Source of the DNA: Streptomyces sp. DG2A-72
GTDB taxonomy: Bacteria; Actinomycetota; Actinomycetes; Streptomycetales; Streptomycetaceae
DNA: 64,000 nucleotides
Direction of reading: 5' to 3'
NCBI RefSeq assembly: GCF_030499575.1
Contig: NZ_JASTLC010000001.1
Coordinates: forward strand, 4,798,001 to 4,862,000
The notes beneath the pieces are model-generated. The model saw nothing but the letters and a program-made list of their open reading frames with translations, had not been told where the DNA came from and did no database searches. A program made the position numbers and the translations under genes. Positions 51,460-59,068 of the stretch are shown here, one piece after another (the first letter of the stretch is position 1; each line of letters begins with the position of its first letter).

Positions 51460-51672
51460 TCAGCGTCGACTTCCGCTTCTCCGGGTGGAGCTTCCTCGGC
51501 TGGAGCTTCCCCGGGTGGACCAGCCAGACCCCACGCCGGCCGAGTGCACAGCGAGGAAAGCGAGCCCGACAAGCATGAGGCTCGTCGGGCTGAAGATCAC
51601 CTCGGTCGACGTCTCGGTGACACGGATGATGAAGGCGATGACGAAGAATGCGACGGCCACGAATGCGAGCAT
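51460..51672 (-). CDS. Small hydrophobic membrane protein
   Basis: The product has 70 residues from ATG 51672. Two short helices (MLAFVAVAFFVIAFIIRVTE and IFSPTSLMLVGLAFLAVHSA) are separated by TSTEV, followed by a Ser/Arg/Gly tail (RGSSSRGSSTRRSGSRR). Similar short proteins are common in Streptomyces. It stands alone next to the Asp23-like remnant. Function unknown. Confidence 0.65.
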   Translation of the reverse strand: MLAFVAVAFFVIAFIIRVTETSTEVIFSPTSLMLVGLAFLAVHSAGVGSGWSTRGSSSRGSSTRRSGSRR

Positions 51673-52035
51673 CTGTCTACCCCTGCCGATGGACGACGAG
51701 CCACACGTGATCCCGGCGGCTGCGCCGCTACCTGCCGGGTGCCCCGGACGCCGTCGATCAGTCGCGTAAATCCCGCGCCGGGGTCGGCAGCGATTCCCGG
51801 TCGCCTGACCTGCTGACGCCGTGAGGGAGGCAACTGGGACTGCCGGCATCGTGAACCTCCTCGGCCACCCAGCCCACAGATCGAACGAACCGACATGTCG
51901 AGCTCAGCAACAGATCTGGTGAGCCGTTCCACGGACGCGATCCGTGCAAGCATGAGGAGCGGACAGGCCGTCACCGAGCACCCGGATCCTGATCGGATGC
52001 CGCGGTCGGCCGTCTGCGACAGTGAGGAGCGCCCC

Positions 52036-52356
52036 ATGGGCGCGAACACGGCCGAAGCTGCGATACCTGACACTATTCAGGAGCTGACGGACCGACTGAC
52101 GGCCTCCTACGCCAACCTGCTGACGGCTGCAACCGTGCAGGGCGTGGTGCAGGACTGCTACCAGCCGCTCAGCAACGCTCGTATCCCCAACTACGTGCCG
52201 ATCCTCGTCGAGCACAACAGCCGCACCAAGCTACAACAACTCACCCGACGCTCCGATCCCACGGCTCTCCTTCGCGAGCATTCCGACGGGACACGAGGCC
52301 ACTCCATCACGAGGGCCTATCGAAGGGTTCGAGTCGCCCTGACCCGCTCGCCATAG
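52036..52356 (+). CDS. Three-helix bundle dimerisation domain protein
   Basis: The product has 106 residues from ATG 52036 with GAGGAGC upstream. IQELTDRLTASYANLLTAAT, VQGVVQDCYQPLSNARIPNY and VPILVEHNSRTKLQQLTRR follow the pattern of the small actinobacterial three-helix bundle that often precedes arsenate reductase-like domains. Here it is free-standing and the last 30 residues are atypical, suggesting an altered end. It may be a remnant of a larger protein. Confidence 0.5.
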   Translation: MGANTAEAAIPDTIQELTDRLTASYANLLTAATVQGVVQDCYQPLSNARIPNYVPILVEHNSRTKLQQLTRRSDPTALLREHSDGTRGHSITRAYRRVRVALTRSP

Positions 52357-52604
52357 GCACGGCGCCCGTGCAAGGACACTTGGCACACGGGCCCGCTCGA
52401 CCATCTGCCAAGCCAGTTCTCGGTCCAGGTCGCATGTGGAATGCGTCCTGGCGATGGCCGGTAGGCGCCATGGAAACGGCCCGAAGAGGAAAACGGCCCT
52501 GAGGAGCTACTCGATCCTCTGGTGTAGTGACCCACCTCTGCCGACGCGGAGTGCGCGCATATGATTGGTTTTATTAGCGTTCAGCATGAAAAGGGGCCTG
52601 GCCA
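52357..52604. other. Intergenic stretch, AT-rich in its right half
   Basis: About 250 bases without a gene. The patch catatgattggttttattag around 52558-52576 has unusually low GC for this genome. It lies just beyond the end of the PKS cluster and is a likely junction between imported pieces. Confidence 0.4.
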
Positions 52605-53618
52605 CTATTGCAGTGCGTGGACCGCGGCTGAGAACGCCGGGGGCATCCGGGCAGCTGCGGGGACGATGAGGCGGGCGGTGCTGGGACGGCGGCTCGCGGC
52701 CAGCAGGGCCCCGGTCAGTAGTCGGTGGCGCCGGGTCAACCGGGTCCAGGCGCGCTCGTACGCGTTCGGTCGCCCGGCGGCCAGGCAGCGGACGGCGGCC
52801 CCGGCCGTCGCCAGCGCGAGGGCGATGCCCTCGCCGGTGAGGGCGTCCAGGTAGCCTGCGGCGTCGCCGACGAGCAGGACCCGGCCGGCGGTTCTGCGCC
52901 GCACCCGCTGCCGCAGTGGTCCGGCGCCGCGTACCTCCGTCGCGGCCGGGCCGCGCAGCGACGCGGTGAGAGCCGGGAAGGCGGCCAGGTGCTCGTCGTA
53001 TCCGCGACGGCTGCGGCTGAGGATCGCGACGCCCACCAGGTCGTCGCCGATCGGTGTCACGTACGCCTCGCCGTGCCGGGACCAGTGGACCTCCACGAAG
53101 TCCGTCCACGGTTCGACGCGGTAGTGCCGGCGCTGTCCGTAGCGGCCGTGGGGGCGGCCCGGCAGTTCCAGCCCCAGGCCGCGGCGCACGGGGGAGTGCA
53201 GGCCGTCGGCGGCGATCAGCCAACGGGCCGTGGTCCCGGCGGCGGTGACCGCGTCCGCGCTCTGGTGTACCTTGCCGACCTTGCCCGGCAGCATGCGCAC
53301 GCCGAGGTCGAGCGCGCGCTGGTGCAGTGCGGAGTGCAGCGTTGTACGGCGGATTCCCAGCCCGCTGCGGCCGCGGAAGGGCGCTTCGGCGAAGGTGGTG
53401 CCGTCCACATAGCGGATGCCGCGCAGTTCGCGGCCACTGGCCTCGACGCCCAGTGCCCGCAGCGCGGCGACGCCGCCGGGCATGACGCCTTCTCCGCATG
53501 CCTTGTCCACGGGCGAGGTGCGGGGTTCGACGACGACGGCCTCCAGACCGGCGAGCGCGGCGTGGATGGCGGCGGCCAGACCGGCCGGTCCGCCGCCGGC
53601 CACCAGTACGTCGATCAC
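52605..53618 (-). CDS. FAD-dependent oxidoreductase (geranylgeranyl reductase-like)
   Basis: The product has 337 residues from GTG 53618, overlapping the methyltransferase stop (GTGA). The FAD site is VIDVLVAGGGPAGLAAAIHA, and KACGEGVMPGGVAALRALG is diagnostic of the GGR/monooxygenase group; RVLLVGDAAGYLDALTGEGI is the second FAD motif. In type III PKS clusters such flavoproteins hydroxylate or oxidise the resorcinol or pyrone product. It is the third gene of the PKS-ICMT-oxidoreductase operon. Confidence 0.88.
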   Translation of the reverse strand: MIDVLVAGGGPAGLAAAIHAALAGLEAVVVEPRTSPVDKACGEGVMPGGVAALRALGVEASGRELRGIRYVDGTTFAEAPFRGRSGLGIRRTTLHSALHQRALDLGVRMLPGKVGKVHQSADAVTAAGTTARWLIAADGLHSPVRRGLGLELPGRPHGRYGQRRHYRVEPWTDFVEVHWSRHGEAYVTPIGDDLVGVAILSRSRRGYDEHLAAFPALTASLRGPAATEVRGAGPLRQRVRRRTAGRVLLVGDAAGYLDALTGEGIALALATAGAAVRCLAAGRPNAYERAWTRLTRRHRLLTGALLAASRRPSTARLIVPAAARMPPAFSAAVHALQ

Positions 53619-54154
53619 GCCGGAGCGGTCGTGGTCGAGGTAGTCGCGGCGGCAAGCGCCCGGTTCTCGCAGCGGATGCGCGCGGTGAGCAGGGCGGCGT
53701 TGAGTACCGTGAACACGGTCGCGGTGACCCAGGCGGTGTGCACCAGGGGCAGCGCCACGCCCTCCGCGACGACGGCCACGTAGTTCGGGTGCCGCAGCCA
53801 CCGCCAGCGGTAGGGACCGCCGGTCACCAGCGGCAGGCCGGGTACGACGATCACCCGGGTGTTCCAGCGGGGTCCCAGGGTGTGGATGCACCACCACCGC
53901 AGCGCCTGGGAGGCCGCCAGCACGGCCAGCATCGGCCAGGCCAGGGTGGGTACGAAGGGGCGGTCGGCCAGCCACACCTCGGCCGGGCAGGCGATCAGCA
54001 GGCCGGTGTGCAGGGCGACCATCGCCGGGTAGTGGCCCTGCCCGGTCACGGTCGCGCCGCGGGCGGTGCTCCATCGCTCGTTGCGGCGGGCGACGACGAG
54101 TTCGGCGACGCGCTCGCCGGCGACGGCGGCCACCAACAGTCCGTACCAGATCAT
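53615..54154 (-). CDS. Isoprenylcysteine carboxyl methyltransferase (ICMT)-family protein
   Basis: The product has 179 residues. Four or five membrane helices, with the ICMT signature GGPYRWRWLRHPNYVAVVAE near the C-terminus, including the RHPNY SAM-binding motif. It should methylate an oxygen or carboxyl group on a lipophilic substrate inside the membrane. Directly after the type III PKS gene, it fits the O-methylation of the PKS product seen for similar clusters (the srsB idea in S. griseus). It overlaps the oxidoreductase gene by 4 bases. Confidence 0.9.
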   Translation of the reverse strand: MIWYGLLVAAVAGERVAELVVARRNERWSTARGATVTGQGHYPAMVALHTGLLIACPAEVWLADRPFVPTLAWPMLAVLAASQALRWWCIHTLGPRWNTRVIVVPGLPLVTGGPYRWRWLRHPNYVAVVAEGVALPLVHTAWVTATVFTVLNAALLTARIRCENRALAAATTSTTTAPA

Positions 54155-54191
54155 GTGTCCCTATGTCCTTCGTGTCCTTCGATGGTCCGAA

Positions 54192-55259
54192 CTACCAGCG
54201 CAGCAGGACGAGTTCGCAGGCGAAGCCGGGCCCCATCGCCAGCAGTACACCCGGCGTGCCCGGCGGCGGGCGGCGTCCGGCCAGGGTGTCGCGCAGTACG
54301 TGGAGCACCGACGACGAGGACAGGTTGCCCACGTCGGCCAGGTGACGCCAGGTCACATCGAGCGCCTCCTCGGGCAGGTCGAGGGCCTCGGTGACGGCCT
54401 GAAGGACCTTCGGGCCTCCCGGGTGGCACACCCATGCGGTCACGTCCTTCGGCTTGATCCCGTGGTCGCCGAGGAACCCCTCGACGTCATCGGCGAGGTA
54501 TCGGCGCACCACATCGGGGACCTGCGGGTCGAGGACGACCTGGAAGCCGGAGTCCTTGATGTCCCAGCCCATGACGCGCCCGGTGTCCGGATACAGGTGG
54601 CTGCGGGTGTCCACGATCGTCGGGCCGACGTTCTCGTCCGGGCGGACGGGGCGGTTCTCGCCGCAGGCGACGACCGCGGCGGCGCCGTCGCCGAACAGTG
54701 CGGTGGCGACCAGGTTGGCCATGGAGGCGTCGTTGCGCTGGAAGGTGAGCGAGCACAGTTCCACCGACAGCAGCACCGCCACGTGGCCGGGCCGGCCCAG
54801 CAGGTAGTCGTGCATACGGGCCAGGCCGGCGGCGCCGCCGGCACAGCCCAGGCCGAACAGGGGCAGCCGTTTCACGTCCGGCCGCAGTCCGAGGCGGCCG
54901 ACCAGCCGTGCGTCGATCGAGGGGGTGGCGATGCCGGTGACGGAGGTGAAGATCAGCAGGTCCACGTCGGCCGCGGTCAGACCGGCCGTGTGCAGAGCGC
55001 CCCGGACGGCCTTGGCGCCCAGGTCGGTGGCGGCGGCGATGAAGACGTCGTTGGAGGCGCCGAATCCGTCCAGTTCCCCGTACCGTTCGAGCGGCAGCGT
55101 CATGTGACGCGAGCCGACCTTCGCACTGCGGTGCAGCCGGTCCAGAACCCGGCGGTCGGTGCCCTCCGGCAGGCAGGTGCGGGCCACCATGTCGGTGATC
55201 TCGGACTGGGTGCGACGGTGCGGTGCGAGGGCACCGTGAACTGCGGCGATCCGCGTCAT
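54192..55259 (-). CDS. Type III polyketide synthase
   Basis: The product has 355 residues, normal for the family. The catalytic triad is Cys139 (RLPLFGLGCAGGAAGLARMH), His279 (TAWVCHPGGPKVL) and Asn312 (HLADVGNLSSSSVLHVLRD). It extends an acyl-CoA with malonyl-CoA units and cyclises to a resorcinol, pyrone or quinone precursor. Its neighbours (ICMT, flavoprotein, UbiA) resemble alkylresorcinol or alkylquinone clusters such as srsABC and the SCO7671 locus, from memory. The product cannot be deduced. Confidence 0.95.
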   Translation of the reverse strand: MTRIAAVHGALAPHRRTQSEITDMVARTCLPEGTDRRVLDRLHRSAKVGSRHMTLPLERYGELDGFGASNDVFIAAATDLGAKAVRGALHTAGLTAADVDLLIFTSVTGIATPSIDARLVGRLGLRPDVKRLPLFGLGCAGGAAGLARMHDYLLGRPGHVAVLLSVELCSLTFQRNDASMANLVATALFGDGAAAVVACGENRPVRPDENVGPTIVDTRSHLYPDTGRVMGWDIKDSGFQVVLDPQVPDVVRRYLADDVEGFLGDHGIKPKDVTAWVCHPGGPKVLQAVTEALDLPEEALDVTWRHLADVGNLSSSSVLHVLRDTLAGRRPPPGTPGVLLAMGPGFACELVLLRW

Positions 55260-55408
55260 ATGGTTCCCGTCCGGTTACCAACTCGGGTGAGTTGCTCCCC
55301 ACGTGTTCCCCGGCCCGGGACTTCGACACCATGAATCGCCCGTCCGGCCGTTCCTCCCGGGTGTGTGTGCTCCAGCCGGGTGGGGCCCGGGCGCCTACGA
55401 TCGGCCGG

Positions 55409-56278
55409 GTGGGCACTCCCGAGCAGTCGACGCCCCGCGGCCCCGAGGCAAGTTGGGCCGGCCGGGCGGGTGGCCTGGCCGGATCGTGCCACCCCGGGCC
55501 TGTCGTGGCGGTCACCGCCCTGATGACCGCTCTGGCCGTCACCGCCGGCCAGAGCGCCGCGCGTTGCGTCCTGACCGCCGCAGCCGTTCTGACGGGGCAG
55601 CTGTCCGTCGGCTGGTGCAACGACGCGTTCGACGTGCGCCGGGACATCGCCGCCGGCCGCCGTGGCAAACCGGTCGTCGACGGGGCGGTCGGTGTGACGG
55701 AGGTGTGGGTGGCCGCGTATGCGGCGCTGGCGCTGTGCGTGCCGCTCTCGTTCGCCTGTGGCCTGTGGGCGGGCGCCGTTCACCTGACCGGGGTGGCGGC
55801 GGCGTGGGCGTACGACCTGCGGCTCAAGGCGACAGCATGGTCCTGGGCGCCGTACGCGGTGGGCTTCGCCAGCCTCCCGGCCTTCGTGGCGCTGGGCCTG
55901 CCGGCGCAGCCATGGCCGGCCTGGTGGGTCGTCACCGCCGGGGCCCTGCTGGGGGTCGGCGCCCATCTGGGAGACGTACTGCCGGACATCCGCGGGGATC
56001 TGGCGACGGGCATACGGGGATGGCCGCACCGGCTGGGCCCGGACGGCGCGCGGCTGCTGCTGCCGGTGCCGCTGGTGGCCGCGTCCGCGGTCCTGGTGCT
56101 GGGGCCCGCCGGACCACCCGGCCGGTGGGGAGTGGCGGCGCTCACGGTGGCCGTCCTGGTCGCGGTGGCGGGGACGGTGCTGGGACGCCGTTGGGAGCGG
56201 GCGGCGTTCGCGGCAGCGGTCGCCGTGGCGGTGGTGGACGTGGCGCTACTGCTGCTGCGCGGCACCGGAATCGCCTGA
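55409..56278 (+). CDS. UbiA-family prenyltransferase
   Basis: The product has 289 residues from GTG 55409. Both aspartate-rich motifs are present, CNDAFDVRRDIAAGRRGKPV (NDxxxDxxxD type) and HLGDVLPDIRGDLATGIRGW, with eight or nine membrane helices. It transfers an isoprenoid chain onto an aromatic acceptor. Divergent from the type III PKS, so a prenylated aromatic product is plausible. TACGAT lies 5 bases before the start, suggesting a leaderless transcript; upstream starts (GTG or ATG near 55331) are less likely. Confidence 0.85.
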   Translation: MGTPEQSTPRGPEASWAGRAGGLAGSCHPGPVVAVTALMTALAVTAGQSAARCVLTAAAVLTGQLSVGWCNDAFDVRRDIAAGRRGKPVVDGAVGVTEVWVAAYAALALCVPLSFACGLWAGAVHLTGVAAAWAYDLRLKATAWSWAPYAVGFASLPAFVALGLPAQPWPAWWVVTAGALLGVGAHLGDVLPDIRGDLATGIRGWPHRLGPDGARLLLPVPLVAASAVLVLGPAGPPGRWGVAALTVAVLVAVAGTVLGRRWERAAFAAAVAVAVVDVALLLLRGTGIA

Positions 56279-56493
56279 CCGCGCCCCATCGCCGACCGGC
56301 TCACACCGTACGAAACCCACAGGCGGAAGCGGGACTTCCCCGATCCCTGCTGCGGTTGCCTTCAGCTCGCGCGTGCAGTGCCCGGTCGTGACCACGACGC
56401 GGCCGATGAAGCTGCCGTTTACCGTTCTACCGGTCCACGCGCCAGTAACGACCGAGCGACGACTGCGATGCGTTGGAGGCCGGTCGCGGGTGG
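56279..56493. other. Intergenic stretch between UbiA and the second module
   Basis: About 215 bases between convergent genes. No gene and no strong hairpin is seen. It is probably the edge of the duplicated module. Confidence 0.3.
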
Positions 56494-57210
56494 TCAGACG
56501 ATCAGACCGTTGAGGGGTTCGGTGCCGTCGATAAAGGTGCGGGCGAGGTCGGACAGGCGGCGGTTGTGGGCGCGGGCGTAGGCGCGCAGTGCGGAGAAGG
56601 CTTGTTCCATGTCGATGTTGAGGCGTTCGGCGAGTTTTCCCTTGGCCTGTTCGATCAGTACGCGGCTGCTCAGTGCCGTCTGCAACTGTTCGTTGAGGAC
56701 GGTGCTGCGGTGTGTGGAGCGTTGTTGGAGCAGGCTGATGGTGGCGACATCGGCCAGGGCTTGGGCGACGAGTGTGCCGACCGGGTCGAAGGAGCCAGCA
56801 TCGGTACGGAAGAGGTTCAGGGCGCCGACGACCTCGCCCCGCAGGCGCATCGGCACGGCCTGGACCGCCGCGAACCCACCGTGGTGGGCTTGCGCGGCGA
56901 AGCGCGGCCAACGGTGGATCTCTGTGGTCACGTCGGGGACGGAGATCAGTGCGCCGGTGCGGAAGCACTCCAGGCAGGGGCCTTCGTCGTTCTCGAGCTG
57001 GAAGAGCTCCAGAAGACGTACCTGTTCGTCGGAGGCGGCCATCACCCGGAGCTCGCCGTTCCGGTCGGCGAGCAGTACCCCGGCCGCACTCACACCGAGC
57101 ATGCCCACGCAGCGGTCGGTCAGCAGGCACAGAAAGTCCATCAGGTCGAAGTCGGCGACCAGAGTGTCGGCCAGTTCGACGAACGTCGTGGAAAGGAGCT
57201 GCTGGTCCAT
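56494..57210 (-). CDS. GAF-ANTAR antiterminator, module copy 2
   Basis: The product has 238 residues, the same length as that at 47706 and aligned without gaps (MDQQLLSTTFVELADTLVAD against MNQQLLAKTFVELADNLVAD). GAF: LLELFQLENDEGPCLECFRT; ANTAR: LSSRVLIEQAKGKLAERLNI, LRAYARAHNRRLSDLARTFI. It probably binds a related ligand and RNA target. The gene immediately upstream, a second ANTAR in copy 1, is here only a remnant. Many silent and conservative changes point to an old duplication. Confidence 0.9.
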   Translation of the reverse strand: MDQQLLSTTFVELADTLVADFDLMDFLCLLTDRCVGMLGVSAAGVLLADRNGELRVMAASDEQVRLLELFQLENDEGPCLECFRTGALISVPDVTTEIHRWPRFAAQAHHGGFAAVQAVPMRLRGEVVGALNLFRTDAGSFDPVGTLVAQALADVATISLLQQRSTHRSTVLNEQLQTALSSRVLIEQAKGKLAERLNIDMEQAFSALRAYARAHNRRLSDLARTFIDGTEPLNGLIV

Positions 57211-57267
57211 CGCACGCACCTTTGTCTTGGGACTGCTTTCCGCCGGGGAAGTGCGGGACGCGCTGCC

Positions 57268-57468
57268 AGGCGTCGTCGTCGCGCCGACCGGGGTTCGTGG
57301 CCGCAGGGAAGCGGAGGCGGGGGCGATCACGGCGCCAGTGACCATGCATCCGTCGTGCGGCTCGTCGCCCCCGTACCGCACAGGACCAGGATGGCGATGC
57401 CAGCACGGGGCCGCCGCCTGCTCGGCCACCAGCCCCTGGGCCCGGGTCGACCGGCCATCAACCCTCAC
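57268..57468 (-). pseudogene. Internally deleted remnant of the second GAF-ANTAR gene
   Basis: From GTG 57468 the minus strand encodes VRVDGRSTRAQGLVAEQAA, matching the start of the product at 48502 (MRSDSRSARIQVLVAEQAA). Close downstream, in another frame, RLRFPAATNPGRRDDDA matches its end (RLRFSPDTEPKRTDDDA); the stop has become TGG. About 600 bases between these ends are missing. The position is exactly where the gene should be in copy 2. Confidence 0.7.
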
Positions 57469-57506
57469 AGGACACACCTGTTACCTCGCCGCTCATCCGG
57501 TGACTC

Positions 57507-58130
57507 TCACGCGCGTGCCTCGCCCCTGGTGCTCCTGCGGCCGCTGGACCGTGCATGGTGTGCGAGGTCACCCGGCTCCGCTGCCGTCCGCTCTCCGAGG
57601 GGAAGGACCAGAGCCCGCAGCACCGTAGGACCCGGTGGCCTGTAGACCACTCCGATGTCGCGCCATCCCCGCGACTGGAACCCGGCACGGGCCGCACGAT
57701 GGGTCCGGTCCACCAGGGTCGCGCCGAGCAGAGCCCAGTGGTCGGCGAGCAGCCGCTCCTGCAGACGGTCGGCCAGGCCGTGGTACCGCTCGGAGGGGCG
57801 GACCACCATCCCGCTGACAGCGAAGATCTGTCCGGACGCGGTGAGCTGCCCGACGGCTTGCGGGAGTGGTCCGCGGAATCCGTTCCACCAAGAGCCGTCA
57901 CGCGGCACGGGGAATCCGAACGCGTACCCCGCCAAGTTCGATGTCTCGGCGGTCAGCATGGCGAACCCCGGTCGCCAGGTGTCACGTGTGAGACGGCGCA
58001 GGAAGTCCTTCCGACCGCGGTACTCCCCACCGGGTGGCGTGGCGCAGGACTCCGTGTACAGGTCCGCCAGGTCCTCCCGCAGGCGCTCAGCCTGCCAGCG
58101 GTTGAACCGGCGCAGGCTCAGGGGCGTCAT
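57507..58130 (-). CDS. GNAT-fold acetyltransferase-like protein, module copy 2
   Basis: The product has 207 residues from ATG 58130. RRFNRWQAERLREDLADLYT, RRLTRDTWRPGFAMLTAETS and SGMVVRPSERYHGLADRLQE parallel the copy at 49260 throughout. Here the acyl-CoA loop reads PSERYHGLA, closer to a working Q/RxxGxG/A loop than in copy 1. It is followed by the ANTAR remnant and preceded by the STAS gene. Substrate unknown. Confidence 0.65.
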   Translation of the reverse strand: MTPLSLRRFNRWQAERLREDLADLYTESCATPPGGEYRGRKDFLRRLTRDTWRPGFAMLTAETSNLAGYAFGFPVPRDGSWWNGFRGPLPQAVGQLTASGQIFAVSGMVVRPSERYHGLADRLQERLLADHWALLGATLVDRTHRAARAGFQSRGWRDIGVVYRPPGPTVLRALVLPLGERTAAEPGDLAHHARSSGRRSTRGEARA

Positions 58131-58192
58131 GCGCGTGGCGAGCGGATGGCGGTCTGCGCGCCGCCGCGACCGGATGGGCCCGGGCGGGGCCG

Positions 58193-58618
58193 TCACAACA
58201 CGCCGCCCGGGAGCGCAGGCAGTGCCGGAGCGAGCCGGTGCGCGGCCTGGTGTACGGGAGAGGGCCACGGGGGCGGCCGGCTCCCGGCGAAGACGTCCGG
58301 GAGGGCGAGGAAGAGGGAGCCGGATCCGGTGAGGACGACGAGCCGTTCCAACGCCGGGCTGGGGTGGTGCAGTTGCAGGGATTCTCCGGCCGCGGCAGTG
58401 TGCATCAAGGCGTAGAGGAAGGCGTTGAAGCCGCTGCAGTCGCACAACGTCACAGTGGTGCCGTCGACGTCGACGGCACGGATGCCGTCGCGCAGACACC
58501 GCTCCAGTGACGCGTGCACCAGAGGCGCCGAACTCAGGTCGATCTCACCGGTCAGGGTGACCATCGCCCTGTTGCCCGTATCGTGCCGGTAGACGTTCAG
58601 GGTGGGTGGGCTGCTCAT
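58193..58618 (-). CDS. STAS-domain anti-sigma-factor antagonist-like protein, module copy 2
   Basis: The product has 141 residues, the same length as the product at 49922. NVYRHDTGNRAMVTLTGEID and VDVDGTTVTLCDCSGFNAFL hold the STAS fold and candidate phosphoserine in DCSGFN. The C-terminal extension (SPVHQAAHRLAPALPALPGG) is also shared. It is the first gene of copy 2 and is preceded by the same conserved leader block. A partner kinase is not encoded nearby. Confidence 0.88.
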   Translation of the reverse strand: MSSPPTLNVYRHDTGNRAMVTLTGEIDLSSAPLVHASLERCLRDGIRAVDVDGTTVTLCDCSGFNAFLYALMHTAAAGESLQLHHPSPALERLVVLTGSGSLFLALPDVFAGSRPPPWPSPVHQAAHRLAPALPALPGGVL

Positions 58619-58723
58619 GGGCGGGGTGCCTCGGTTCACGAGACCGTGCCGGGCTCCCGGTACGGTCGTACTGTCGTGCGGGCAGGTGAATGACCGATCC
58701 AGCAGCCGATGTTCCGGGGCGTA

Positions 58724-58846
58724 GGACCCAGTCGGTTCCCTCGGGGATGCGCTGGGCGACCGGACGAGTGATCCGCTCTCCGCAGGCGTGTGCGCCAAGC
58801 AGCGGTGGCCCGCCGGGGTCTGGGACGTCCGTACGCAGCATAGTCC
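58724..58846 (-). promoter_or_regulatory. Conserved upstream block of STAS gene, copy 2
   Basis: Counterpart of 50488-50614. On the minus strand it can form CGGAU-CACUC-GUCCG and CCCAG...CUGGG, hairpins at the same places as in copy 1 but with changed base pairs. It begins with a TATGCT box. A frame MLRTDVPDPGGPPLLGAHAC also runs through it. Confidence 0.5.
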
Positions 58847-59008
58847 TGAGGCCGCTCCCACGGTCGGCTCGGCAGAGGCGCATCGCGATGTTTACACGGT
58901 GGTGATCGGGCGGCTCCGACGGGTCCGCGTCGTCTTGCCCCAATCCTGCACACGAGAGTGAGCCGCACTACCCCTGCTTGGCGTACCCGACGAATGCCGT
59001 CCAACTGT

Positions 59009-59050
59009 GGTCGGGTGGCCCGGGGGAATCGCCCCCCGGGCCACCCGACC
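59009..59050 (-). terminator. 18-bp hairpin terminator of the DUF317 gene
   Basis: Arms 59009-59026 and 59033-59050 pair perfectly around a 6-base loop, 19 bases beyond the DUF317 stop. The region 58860-59008 has no gene. Confidence 0.8.
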
Positions 59051-59068
59051 AGCTTGGCACGACCGCTG

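Noticed and set aside
52318..52340. tRNA T-arm-like sequence gggttcgagtcgccc
   Set aside because: Only a short match with no flanking anticodon or acceptor arm, and it lies inside the coding frame ending at 52356.
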